Positions 1-6,305 of a stretch of 6,380 bases of DNA are shown piece by piece. Both the position numbers and the translations under genes were made by a program. The notes below the pieces were generated by a model that worked only from the letters and a program-made list of their open reading frames with translations, was not told the DNA's origin and did not search any database. The first letter of the stretch is position 1, and each line of letters starts with the position of its first letter. Source of the DNA: Chloroflexota bacterium (GTDB lineage Bacteria > Chloroflexota > Dehalococcoidia > DSTF01 > JACRBR01); the NCBI GenBank assembly GCA_016213125.1, contig JACRBR010000336.1, positions 1-6,380 on the forward strand. The letters run 5' to 3'.

Positions 1-36
1 CCGCGTTCGCGACCGAGAACGCCGCTTCGAACGCGG
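1..36. repeat. 9-bp perfect inverted repeat at left edge
   Basis: CCGCGTTCG (1-9) and CGAACGCGG (28-36) are exact reverse complements separated by 18 bases. The repeat lies before the conserved part of the transporter, where the leader or extreme N-terminus would be. It could form an RNA hairpin or be an operator, or simply reflect GC-rich sequence. The left arm may continue outside the window. Confidence 0.35.
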
Positions 37-1954
37 CGCTGACGATGGCACAGTACGCGCCACCCGGCTGGCCACCGCCCCACGGACGCGATCCCAGCGC
101 CTTTGGCGCAGCACACGCCGCGTCTTCGTCGGCTCGCCCCTCGCCACAGAGGAGTCCGAAGAGCAGAAGCTGCCAAAGTGGAAGGCCCTGGCCGTCTTCT
201 CGTCCGATGTCCTCTCGTCCAGCGCCTACGCCACGGACGAGATCCTGCTGGTGCTTGTTGCCGCGGGCGTTGGCGCCCTCACGCACTCGCTCGAGATCGC
301 CCTGGCGATCGGGCTGCTGCTCGCGATCGTCACCTTCTCGTATCGCCAGACCATCAAGGCATATCCGAGCGGTGGCGGCGCATACATCGTCGCCAGAGAG
401 AACCTGGGCGACGCCGCCGGACTCAGCGCAGCAGCCGCCCTCGCTGTCGACTATGTGCTCACGGTTTCCGTATCCATTGCCGCCGGCGTCCTGGCCATCG
501 CCTCGGCATTCCCCGAACTCCATCCGTACGCAATCGAGATCTCCGTCGGCGTCGTCGCCATCATTACCTTGCTCAACCTGCGCGGCATCCGGGAGTCCGC
601 CACGGTTTTCGCGCTACCCACCTACGCGTTCATCGTATCGATCGTGGCCCTCCTCATCGCCGGCTTCGTGAGGTTGGCCATCGATCCGAACCTCCAGGCC
701 CAGATCCCCGAGTCCGTTCATCCCGTGGGTACGTCCGGGTTAACCCTCTTCCTGGTCCTGCGGGCGTTCGCTTCCGGTTGCGCAGCCCTCACCGGCACCG
801 AGGCCATCTCCAACGGCGTGCCTGCGTTCCGCCGGCCGGAGTCCCAGAACGCGTCCACCACCCTCGTGTGGATGGGACTGATCCTGGGCACCTTCTTCCT
901 CGGCCTCACTTTCCTCGCGCACGAGTTGGGTGTGCGCCATGCCGACGAGATCTCGGTTCCAGCGCAGATTGCCAGCACGGTCTTCGGCCAGACCCCGCCC
1001 TTCTACATCATCCAGGCCGCCACCGCCCTCATCCTCCTGCTCGCCGCCAACACCAGCTATGCCGACTTCCCCCGGCTTGGCTCAATTCTCGCGCGAGATA
1101 AGTTTTTGCCCCACCAGTTCACCTTCCGCGGCGACCGGCTCGCGTTCTCCAATGGCATCATCGTGCTGGGCATCGCTTCGTCGCTGTTGCTCATTTTCTT
1201 CGACGCCGACGTCGACAGACTGATCCCCCTCTACGCATTCGGTGTGTTCGTCTCGTTCACGCTTTCCCAGGGCGGAATGGTCGTCCACTGGCTGCGGCTC
1301 CGCGAGCCGGGTTGGCGGAGCAGCATGATCATCAGCGGTGCCGGCGCTACCGCTACGGCCATCGTCGCCGCCATTGTCGGCGGCACAAAGTTCACGGAGG
1401 GCGCCTGGATCAGCATGATCGCGATGGCCGTGCTCGCGCTCTTCTTCTTTGCCATCCACTCGCACTACAGGGGCGTCGACCGCGCCCTTGAGATGGATGA
1501 AGAATCTCTGGCGCCTACCGGAGGCGGCCGGCGCCACGTGGTCCTGATACCGGTCGAGGAACTCAACCGGGCCGTCATTCAGACCGTGAACTACGCCCGC
1601 GCCATCTCGCCCAACGTCACCGCTCTTCACATCACCGATGATCCCGAGGCCGGCAACCTGCTCCGCGAACGCTGGGAGCGCGTTGTACTCGACATCCCCC
1701 TTCTCGTCATCGACTCTCCGTATCGGTCATTCGTGGCGCCCCTCATCGCCTACATCGAGGCGATCGACAGGTCAGATTCAGCGCATTACGTCTCCGTCGT
1801 GCTGCCCGAGTTCCGGACGCCGTGGCCATGGCAGCGCTGGCTCCACAACCAGTCCGCGCGCCGCCTGCGAAACGCCCTTCTTGATCGTCCGAACACCGCC
1901 GTCTGCGAGTTCCCGCTGCACCTCGTTCCGCCGGATGCAGACGCGGGCAGCTGA
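2..1954 (+). CDS. kimA: KimA-like K+/H+ symporter (APC superfamily), 5' end outside window
   Basis: This is an inner-membrane APC-superfamily transporter closely resembling Bacillus subtilis KimA (YdaO), a high-affinity potassium/proton symporter. The frame is open from base 2 and gives 650 residues to the TGA at 1952-1954, against about 607 in KimA. The residues I recall as lining the KimA ion site all have counterparts: D36 and Y43 (codons at 206 and 227, in SSDVLSSSAYATDE), D117, Y118, T121 and S125 (codons at 449, 452, 461 and 473, in VDYVLTVSVS), T230 and E233 (791 and 800, in ALTGTEAIS) and Y377 (1232, in LIPLYAFGVF). The hydrophobic core is followed from about 1535 by a cytosolic USP-like domain ending in the family's LHNQSA segment; in Bacillus c-di-AMP inhibits KimA. 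No ATG, GTG or TTG occurs in frame before GTG 251, which would delete the first membrane helix, so the start is upstream or non-canonical. Potassium as substrate is inferred from the conserved site. Confidence 0.9.
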   Translation, partial: RVRDRERRFERGADDGTVRATRLATAPRTRSQRLWRSTRRVFVGSPLATEESEEQKLPKWKALAVFSSDVLSSSAYATDEILLVLVAAGVGALTHSLEIALAIGLLLAIVTFSYRQTIKAYPSGGGAYIVARENLGDAAGLSAAAALAVDYVLTVSVSIAAGVLAIASAFPELHPYAIEISVGVVAIITLLNLRGIRESATVFALPTYAFIVSIVALLIAGFVRLAIDPNLQAQIPESVHPVGTSGLTLFLVLRAFASGCAALTGTEAISNGVPAFRRPESQNASTTLVWMGLILGTFFLGLTFLAHELGVRHADEISVPAQIASTVFGQTPPFYIIQAATALILLLAANTSYADFPRLGSILARDKFLPHQFTFRGDRLAFSNGIIVLGIASSLLLIFFDADVDRLIPLYAFGVFVSFTLSQGGMVVHWLRLREPGWRSSMIISGAGATATAIVAAIVGGTKFTEGAWISMIAMAVLALFFFAIHSHYRGVDRALEMDEESLAPTGGGRRHVVLIPVEELNRAVIQTVNYARAISPNVTALHITDDPEAGNLLRERWERVVLDIPLLVIDSPYRSFVAPLIAYIEAIDRSDSAHYVSVVLPEFRTPWPWQRWLHNQSARRLRNALLDRPNTAVCEFPLHLVPPDADAGS

Positions 1955-2004
1955 CGCCGCGTGATATTGACCTCGAGCGAGGTCCCATTGTCTGCAGTGC
2001 GGCG
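1955..2004. terminator. Candidate bidirectional terminator hairpin between convergent genes
   Basis: The 68-bp gap between the transporter stop (1954) and the kinase stop (2023) holds a perfect hairpin: GACCTC (1969-1974), loop GAGC, GAGGTC (1979-1984). A possible outer stem pairs CGCCGC (1955-1960) with GCGGCG (1999-2004). A hairpin between convergent stops is where a shared terminator is expected. No T-tract follows on either strand, so it is not a classic intrinsic terminator; it might act with Rho or only protect the 3' ends. Confidence 0.4.
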
Positions 2005-2022
2005 GCGCGTGTTGCGATGTTC

Positions 2023-3879
2023 CTATGCGCCGGGCGCCGCGACAGCTGTGGGTCCGGACTCGACTGGCGGCGTGTACTCGGCCTCGCTGGGACCGGCAGG
2101 CGCCTCCTCCGCGACCAGTGGGAGTGCGAAACCAAACTCGGTTCCCCCGCCCTCGCGCTCGGCGCACCAAATGCGTCCGCCCAGTGCCTCGATAAGTCGC
2201 TTACACACGGATAAGCCGATGCCGATACCGGCAGTTCCCTGCGCCGTATTGTCTGCACGATAGAACGGCTCGAATACAGCTTCACGCTCAGCCTCATCGA
2301 TGCCCCTGCCGCGATCCAGGACGCGCACAACGCCGGAGTCCCCATCGCGTTCGATGAGTACGTCCACGGGCGCGCCGGGCGTGCTGTACTTCAGCGCATT
2401 CGAAATGAGGTTCTGCAACACCTGCTCGACATAAACATCACCAGCAAGGACCAGCACGGAGCGATCGCCCGTGACGCGCACCGTTCGTTCGTCAAAGCGG
2501 TGTTGTTCCCTTGCGGCCGATGCTTCGGCCATGCGCAGCAACGCAAGAGGCTCGGCGGCCAGGCCAGCGCCACGTTCAAGGCGCGCCAGCGCCAGGAGAT
2601 TTTCGACGATTGCGGACAGGCGCTCCCCGCTCTCAAAGATGTCGTCCAGAGCGCTCTGCAGAGAGTCGGCGTCGACTTCGCCGCGCTGGCGCCGAAGGAT
2701 CTCCGCGTTGCCGAGCACCATGGTGATAGGCGTCTTCAGTTCGTGGGAGACCAGGCCCAGGAATTCGTCCTTCGCGTGCGTGGCTCGCTCGCGGTTCTCG
2801 GCCATCTCGTTAAACGATGCGGCCAGCCGCTCAAACTCCGCGATGCCAGGCTTGATGCTTACCCGCGCGTCAAGCTTTCCCGCGGAGATCGCGTCGCTGG
2901 CGTCGACGAGGGAGACCACTGGACGCACGATCCAGCGCTGACTGAGGAACCATACGGCCGGCAGGATAATCATCGTTACAAGCGCCACGGGCCACAGGTT
3001 TCCCCACAGTGATTCGATGAGGGGTGGGGCCAGGGAGTCAGGATCCGCACTCACGACGACGCTAACCGCCGTGTCATCGGCGTCCGTGACCCGTACCGCG
3101 GCGGCGCGGAGTCCGTTTGCGGTGTCATTGACGCGGACGTCCAGGAAGTCGCGAAGGCTGCTGCCGAATCGTTCGTTGTAGGCCACCGTCTGCTGGCCAC
3201 TCATGCCAATCGACGAGTTAACGATCACGCCGTTCTGGTCGACGACGAAGACCCGGCCCGTGTCGGGTAGGTTCGCGCCAGCCAGTACATCGTCTGTATC
3301 GTCCACCCTCAGGCCGGTTGACAGGTAAGCGACAATGTTGCCGCCTGGATCGAAAATCGGCGCACCGAAAGCGAGGTTCGGCAGATTGTCCGGCGGCGCT
3401 TCCTCGTAGTCCCCTGTTGCCACGTCACCGCGGGCGACTGCATGTTGGAACCAGAGATGGTCGGCCACGTTGTACTCGCCAACCTTCGCCCCTTTGCTGG
3501 AACAGAGCGCCCTGCCCGACGTATCCCACAGCGCGAAGCCGCTCGTGCCGGGCAGCAGTTGATCGAGCACGAAGAGCGAAGACGTACACCTGTCGAAGGC
3601 CTGCTGCGATTCCGGGTTCGCAGCCATCGCGCGAAGTGGCTCGGCCTGCTTGGCCAGCGTCAGGAGACGTTCCGCCGCGATGAACCGCTCACGTTCCGCA
3701 TGCGCGACGAATACGGCGAGCCGTTTCAGATCTTCGTCGCCATCTTCTTTCTCGGTTTGGTGCCTCTGGAACTGCATGTAGATCAGCAAGCTGATCAAGC
3801 CGAGCATCGCAAGCAGCATGAGGGTTGCGAGCCGCGCCCTGATGCCGCGGAAGAATGGCAGATGAACAGGCACATGCAC
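2023..3879 (-). CDS. Membrane sensor histidine kinase with Cache-like sensor and HAMP domain
   Basis: This 618-residue two-component sensor kinase should autophosphorylate on His379 and pass the phosphate to a response regulator. A short cytosolic N-terminus precedes TM1 (about 18-35). An extracytoplasmic domain of about 250 residues has Cache-like stretches (ALWDTSGRALCSS near 116, LAFGAPIFDPGGNIVAYLSTG near 169, VFVVDQNGVIV near 210). TM2 lies at about 292-313 and HAMP at about 314-366. The HisKA H-box is LVSHELKTP (376-384). The ATPase has an N-box NLISNALKYS (490-499), G1 DRGRGID (522-528), F-box FEPFY (536-540) and G2 GIGIGL (551-556), so all catalytic motifs are intact. The last 30 residues are an Ala/Pro/Glu-rich tail lacking a receiver domain. 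The start is GTG 3879, with a G-rich SD (GGGGGGA, 3888-3894) 8 nt upstream; GTG 3873 is an alternative. No response regulator is adjacent in the window, and the ligand cannot be predicted. Confidence 0.93.
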   Translation of the reverse strand: MHVPVHLPFFRGIRARLATLMLLAMLGLISLLIYMQFQRHQTEKEDGDEDLKRLAVFVAHAERERFIAAERLLTLAKQAEPLRAMAANPESQQAFDRCTSSLFVLDQLLPGTSGFALWDTSGRALCSSKGAKVGEYNVADHLWFQHAVARGDVATGDYEEAPPDNLPNLAFGAPIFDPGGNIVAYLSTGLRVDDTDDVLAGANLPDTGRVFVVDQNGVIVNSSIGMSGQQTVAYNERFGSSLRDFLDVRVNDTANGLRAAAVRVTDADDTAVSVVVSADPDSLAPPLIESLWGNLWPVALVTMIILPAVWFLSQRWIVRPVVSLVDASDAISAGKLDARVSIKPGIAEFERLAASFNEMAENRERATHAKDEFLGLVSHELKTPITMVLGNAEILRRQRGEVDADSLQSALDDIFESGERLSAIVENLLALARLERGAGLAAEPLALLRMAEASAAREQHRFDERTVRVTGDRSVLVLAGDVYVEQVLQNLISNALKYSTPGAPVDVLIERDGDSGVVRVLDRGRGIDEAEREAVFEPFYRADNTAQGTAGIGIGLSVCKRLIEALGGRIWCAEREGGGTEFGFALPLVAEEAPAGPSEAEYTPPVESGPTAVAAPGA

Positions 3880-3910
3880 GCGTCAGGTCCCCCCGGGGCG
3901 TCAGATGTGT

Positions 3911-3938
3911 ATCATGATCGCGCCCCAGGGCATGTCGA
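3911..3938 (-). promoter_or_regulatory. Weak sigma70-like promoter candidate for the kinase
   Basis: On the - strand TCGACA (3933-3938) matches the -35 consensus TTGACA at five of six positions. CATGAT (3911-3916) matches the -10 consensus TATAAT at four of six, and the spacer is 16 bp. The kinase GTG lies 31 bases below the -10. Weak matches are common by chance, so position is the main support. Confidence 0.25.
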
Positions 3939-4087
3939 TTCCATCGCAAGCCCCCCAGACTCCGTCTCCGCTGCATCGCAGCCCCGTGGGGGGGAGCCAT
4001 TGCAGAAGCGATTCAGGCCCGACGGCCCAGCCTCGAAGCGGCACGAACAGCAAAACACACCTCACGTTCGCGACTCGTGCCCCCGCG

Positions 4088-4103
4088 GGCGCGCTCCCGC
4101 GCC
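4088..4103 (-). terminator. GC-rich hairpin downstream of the small barrel gene
   Basis: GGCGCG (4088-4093), loop CTCC, CGCGCC (4098-4103) form a perfect 6-bp GC stem 28 bases beyond the TAG of the small barrel gene. It would fit the end of the right-hand transcription unit. There is no U-tract after it, so termination is only a guess. Confidence 0.3.
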
Positions 4104-4131
4104 GTGCGTCCTGCTTCCCGCGCTACGCCAT

Positions 4132-4419
4132 CTACCGATTCCCCGGCCACGCCGAGATCGCCCCGTCGTGCCACTCCGGGTCGGCCGCCAGCAGCGCGCG
4201 CATCTGCTGGTACTCCTTGTCCTGCTCCGGGCTGCTGGCGTTCTTCCGGTACGAGGCCTCGTCGTCGAACACCGCGACGCCCCATACTTCGTCGCCCCCG
4301 GTGTCGTACAGGTACGCCGCCTTCATCCCGGCTGGCGTGCGACTCTCGTCCATCATCACCCGCACCAGCTCGTCCTTCTTCCCCGCCTGCACTCTCATCC
4401 GGAACACGCTTCCGAACAT
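4132..4419 (-). CDS. Small dimeric alpha/beta-barrel (ABM-like) protein
   Basis: This 95-residue cytosolic protein resembles the dimeric alpha/beta-barrel (ferredoxin-like) superfamily that includes antibiotic-biosynthesis monooxygenase-like and EthD-like proteins. Visible features are an opening beta-strand (FGSVFRMRVQAG), an amphipathic helix (KKDELVRVMMDE), a second strand with an aromatic (MKAAYLYDTGG), a third strand (EVWGVAVFDDEASYRKNA), a helix and a final strand (DGAISAW). Members of this fold can be small cofactor-free oxygenases, isomerases or non-enzymatic partners; no catalytic set is diagnostic here. The ATG at 4419 is chosen because AAGGAG (4426-4431) sits 6 nt ahead of it. A TTG at 4443 in the same frame would place that SD inside the coding region. 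The gene follows the flavin monooxygenase in the same direction after about 75 bp, suggesting a shared pathway, but an operator-like dyad in that gap allows separate control. Confidence 0.8.
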   Translation of the reverse strand: MFGSVFRMRVQAGKKDELVRVMMDESRTPAGMKAAYLYDTGGDEVWGVAVFDDEASYRKNASSPEQDKEYQQMRALLAADPEWHDGAISAWPGNR

Positions 4420-4435
4420 GACACGCTCCTTCCTT

Positions 4436-4459
4436 GTTTCCAACGGTGAAACCGTTTCC
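4436..4459. promoter_or_regulatory. Operator-like dyad and direct repeat upstream of the barrel gene
   Basis: Within 24 bp there are three overlapping symmetries. AACGGT-GAA-ACCGTT (4442-4456) is an inverted repeat, GAAAC-C-GTTTC (4448-4458) is a second one, and GTTTCC occurs twice 18 bp apart (4436-4441 and 4454-4459). The block ends 16 bp upstream of the barrel-protein ATG, just beyond its SD. This looks like a dimeric repressor site or a leader hairpin. The regulator is not identified. Confidence 0.4.
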
Positions 4460-4494
4460 TCGGAATTTGGGATGCCAGATCTCGTGCGCGATCG

Positions 4495-5700
4495 TTAATC
4501 CTCGCCGAACAGCCGCCGCCGCATCGTCTCATCTACCGTGTGATCGGGACCGCTCCACATGGTGTCTGGCTGCCGCGTCGGATCTTCCGCCGCTAGGCCC
4601 AGCGCCCTGCCGCGCCGCTCGTCGGCAGCCGGCCCGACATCGTAGAACAGCTCCGTCAGCCAGCCCTCCACGGTGCGTACCACGCCGAAGTACCGATCGT
4701 GCTCGCTCGCGTAACCGTGCCCGGCGACGTCCCAATCATCGTTTGCAAGGAGTGCATCTCGAAGCACCCTCGCGTCTCGCAGCGTCAGCGAGAGGCCCTG
4801 CCCCCACGATGGGTCGCTTGAAGCGGCCGCATCACCCATAAGCGCCACCCCTTCGCGGTACGGATGCTCCACCCAGCAGTCTGCTCCGTTGAACGTGGCG
4901 AGCGGCCCCGCCGCCACCGCCCCGTCGAAGAACTCGCCCGGCATGCCGCTCGTGACGGCCTCCTCGACGAACCGCGGGACATCCGCGGCGCCCTGCAGCC
5001 GCAGCCCTTCATCCGCGCGCGAGATCATGTACGAGCGCACGCGTCCCCTTCCTTGCGGGAAGATGATTGTCCCCCGGCCACGCTCGAAGTCGCTCACCAG
5101 CCGCACGGTGTCGTCTGGCGCCGCTGAGCCATCGAAGAGCACCCCGCTGATGAACAGGCGGTCCGCGTTCTGGTGCTCCTCGAACTGCGCCCACTTTCGG
5201 AGAGGAGAGTTCCGCCCATCCGCGCCGACGATGAGGCGTGCGGTGATCGTCTCCGCCGGTCCGCCATTGCGCTGGACCGTGACCGTGGGTGTCACACCGG
5301 GGCTGATTCCGGTGGCCCGGACGCCGGACCGCACCTCCGCGCCGGCCTTCTCCGCGGCCTCCAGCACCGTCCGTTGCATCTCCGGATGGTAGAACGCCAG
5401 GGTAGGCAACCCCTGTGGCGTGGTGGCCGCGATGTCGCGTTGCAGCACCTGCATCGGACCGACGTAGTTCTCCCACATCGGCAAGTCGTGCCCGCATGAC
5501 GATCGCACCAGTTCATGGATCCCCAGTTCACGCGCCTCCGCGGCGCCCCAGGTGGTCATGCCTTCGCCCCGGACCCGGTCCTTGAACGCCGTCTCGCGCT
5601 CCAACACCAGCACGCGCGCACCCTTCTCCGCCATGGCTCGCGCCAGCGCCGCGCCGCCCAGTCCTCCGCCCACTGTCACGATGTCGTAGTTAGCCATCAT
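4495..5700 (-). CDS. Group A FAD-dependent monooxygenase (PHBH-like)
   Basis: This 401-residue cytosolic flavoprotein has the p-hydroxybenzoate-hydroxylase fold. Such enzymes use NAD(P)H and O2 to hydroxylate or epoxidise small, often aromatic, substrates. The N-terminal Rossmann motif is VGGGLGGAALARAMAEKG (10-27), followed by the ribose-binding acid in VLVLER (30-35, E34). RGEGMTTWGAAEARELGI (44-61) is the usual post-Rossmann flavin segment. The DG motif is GADGRNSPLRKW (159-170), and the GD motif is ALMGDAAASSDPSWGQGLSL (286-305). Length is normal for the family. The ATG at 5700 overlaps the DinB-like stop as ATGA. A second ATG at 5697 lies 7 nt after GGAG (5705-5708) and may be the real start. 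Translational coupling to the DinB-like gene suggests a common pathway. The WxWxIP motif of flavin-dependent halogenases is absent. The substrate is unknown; other group A enzymes such as tetracycline- or phenol-type hydroxylases are equally possible. Confidence 0.9.
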   Translation of the reverse strand: MMANYDIVTVGGGLGGAALARAMAEKGARVLVLERETAFKDRVRGEGMTTWGAAEARELGIHELVRSSCGHDLPMWENYVGPMQVLQRDIAATTPQGLPTLAFYHPEMQRTVLEAAEKAGAEVRSGVRATGISPGVTPTVTVQRNGGPAETITARLIVGADGRNSPLRKWAQFEEHQNADRLFISGVLFDGSAAPDDTVRLVSDFERGRGTIIFPQGRGRVRSYMISRADEGLRLQGAADVPRFVEEAVTSGMPGEFFDGAVAAGPLATFNGADCWVEHPYREGVALMGDAAASSDPSWGQGLSLTLRDARVLRDALLANDDWDVAGHGYASEHDRYFGVVRTVEGWLTELFYDVGPAADERRGRALGLAAEDPTRQPDTMWSGPDHTVDETMRRRLFGED

Positions 5701-6212
5701 GCCTCTCCGTTCGTTGGCTCCGCAGCGCGCGCCTTAGCCCGCCGATCGGATGCTTCCGAGATGCCCCTCACGTGATCGATCAGGAGCCCTCCCTCGATCA
5801 GCTGTTGCGTGCTCACCATCGCCCCGTCGGCCAGCGCCAGCGGCGCTGTTCGGTCCAACTGCTCATCACTGAGTGCCCGCACATACGCCCCCGTCGAAGC
5901 CGCCCCCGTTCGAAGTTCCTCCAGGACGTCGGCCTGTGTGACCGAGGCGTTCCTTCCGGCGCGCCCATCATTCTTCCCGTTGATGTCGTCCCACGAATAT
6001 GCCGGCAACGGCTTCCCTTCGGCGATCGCTGTGATGTACTCCATCTCGAGCGGGAACTGCCCCGAAACGTGCTGCGCGGTTTGTCCCACGCTCCAGCCTT
6101 CCGCGTTGCAGATCGCCCTCCACTTTGCATCAGAGCAGGATTCGACCGCATCGGTGAACTCGGCGACGGCGCGCTGGAACTCGTCTGCCAGCGCCGTTGA
6201 ACGTGAACCCAT
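5697..6212 (-). CDS. DinB-like four-helix-bundle protein
   Basis: This 171-residue protein resembles the DinB/YfiT/mycothiol-dependent-isomerase superfamily, whose members are four-helix bundles that often bind a divalent metal. Several transfer or use a low-molecular-weight thiol. The first helix (about 4-26) leads to the typical EGWSVGQTAQHVSGQFP (38-54) with conserved Trp40 and His48; DDINGKNDG (75-83) and a helix from 92 follow. The last core helix has LLIDHVRGI (143-151) with His147. Many members have HxxxH there, but the second position is Ile151, so the metal site appears incomplete. The tail (155-171) is charged and Ala-rich. The start is ATG 6212, supported by a strong SD, AAGGAGG (6220-6226), with 7-nt spacing. 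The stop overlaps the next gene's start, indicating an operon with the flavin monooxygenase. Function is not established; thiol transfer is a family-based guess. Confidence 0.85.
   Translation of the reverse strand: MGSRSTALADEFQRAVAEFTDAVESCSDAKWRAICNAEGWSVGQTAQHVSGQFPLEMEYITAIAEGKPLPAYSWDDINGKNDGRAGRNASVTQADVLEELRTGAASTGAYVRALSDEQLDRTAPLALADGAMVSTQQLIEGGLLIDHVRGISEASDRRAKARAAEPTNGEA
5702..5708 (-). promoter_or_regulatory. Ribosome binding site deciding between two monooxygenase ATGs
   Basis: GGAGAGG on the - strand lies within the final codons of the DinB-like gene. From its GGAG core the spacing is 4 nt to the ATG at 5700 and 7 nt to the ATG at 5697. The second spacing is closer to optimal, so translation may begin at Met2. 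Either choice overlaps the upstream TGA. Confidence 0.6.
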
Positions 6213-6219
6213 GGCCGTT

Positions 6220-6226
6220 CCTCCTT
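6220..6226 (-). promoter_or_regulatory. Strong Shine-Dalgarno of the DinB-like gene
   Basis: AAGGAGG on the - strand lies 7 nt before ATG 6212. It fixes the start of the DinB-like gene and shows that the longer overlapping frames reaching 6309 and 6343 are not the real gene. It is the strongest SD in the window. Confidence 0.75.
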
Positions 6227-6305
6227 GTCATGAACGAGCGCGAAACCTGTGCACTTCTCTACTGTCCTCAGGCAAACATCTGACGTCGAGCGATGAGCGA
6301 CCAGG

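Larger units (their letters stand above)
3880..4131. other. Non-coding gap between small barrel gene and kinase
   Basis: This 252-bp stretch carries no convincing ORF. It holds a small dyad GCTGC-ATC-GCAGC (3970-3982), a C/G-rich run at 3982-3994, the palindrome ATCATGAT (3911-3918), and the candidate promoter and hairpin listed separately. Its length suggests that the kinase is transcribed separately from the right-hand gene cluster. Confidence 0.5.

Noticed and set aside
1..128. c-di-AMP (ydaO-type) riboswitch in front of the transporter
   Set aside because: Bacillus kimA has one, but I see none of the conserved riboswitch segments in these bases; most of the leader lies outside the window.
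1082..1630. Minus-strand ORF of 182 residues opposite the transporter
   Set aside because: It has low-complexity, charged composition without recognisable motifs and lies wholly over a well-supported transporter gene.
251..1954. Transporter starting at GTG 251
   Set aside because: Family-conserved sequence, including TM1 and two ion-site residues, lies in the same open frame upstream of this codon.
1743..2345. Minus-strand ORF of 200 residues spanning the convergent gap
   Set aside because: It overlaps both the transporter and kinase 3' ends, is Arg/Ser-rich without motifs, and is best explained as a GC-rich shadow frame.
4420..4443. TTG start at 4443 for the barrel protein
   Set aside because: The eight extra codons contain the SD that serves the ATG at 4419, and homologous-looking sequence starts at that ATG.
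3442..4449. Plus-strand ORF of 335 residues opposite the kinase and the small barrel gene
   Set aside because: Both opposite-strand genes have clear family motifs and SD sites; the plus frame has Arg/Pro/His-rich shadow composition.
4495..5700. Flavin-dependent halogenase
   Set aside because: The GxGxxG-type region fits, but no WxWxIP motif is present; the DG and GD motifs fit ordinary group A monooxygenases.
3899..6285. Shared 10-mer CGTCAGATGT at 3899-3908 (+) and 6276-6285 (-)
   Set aside because: It is near both the kinase and DinB-like leaders, but in opposite orientation relative to the genes, and a 10-bp match between two sites is expected by chance in a window this size.
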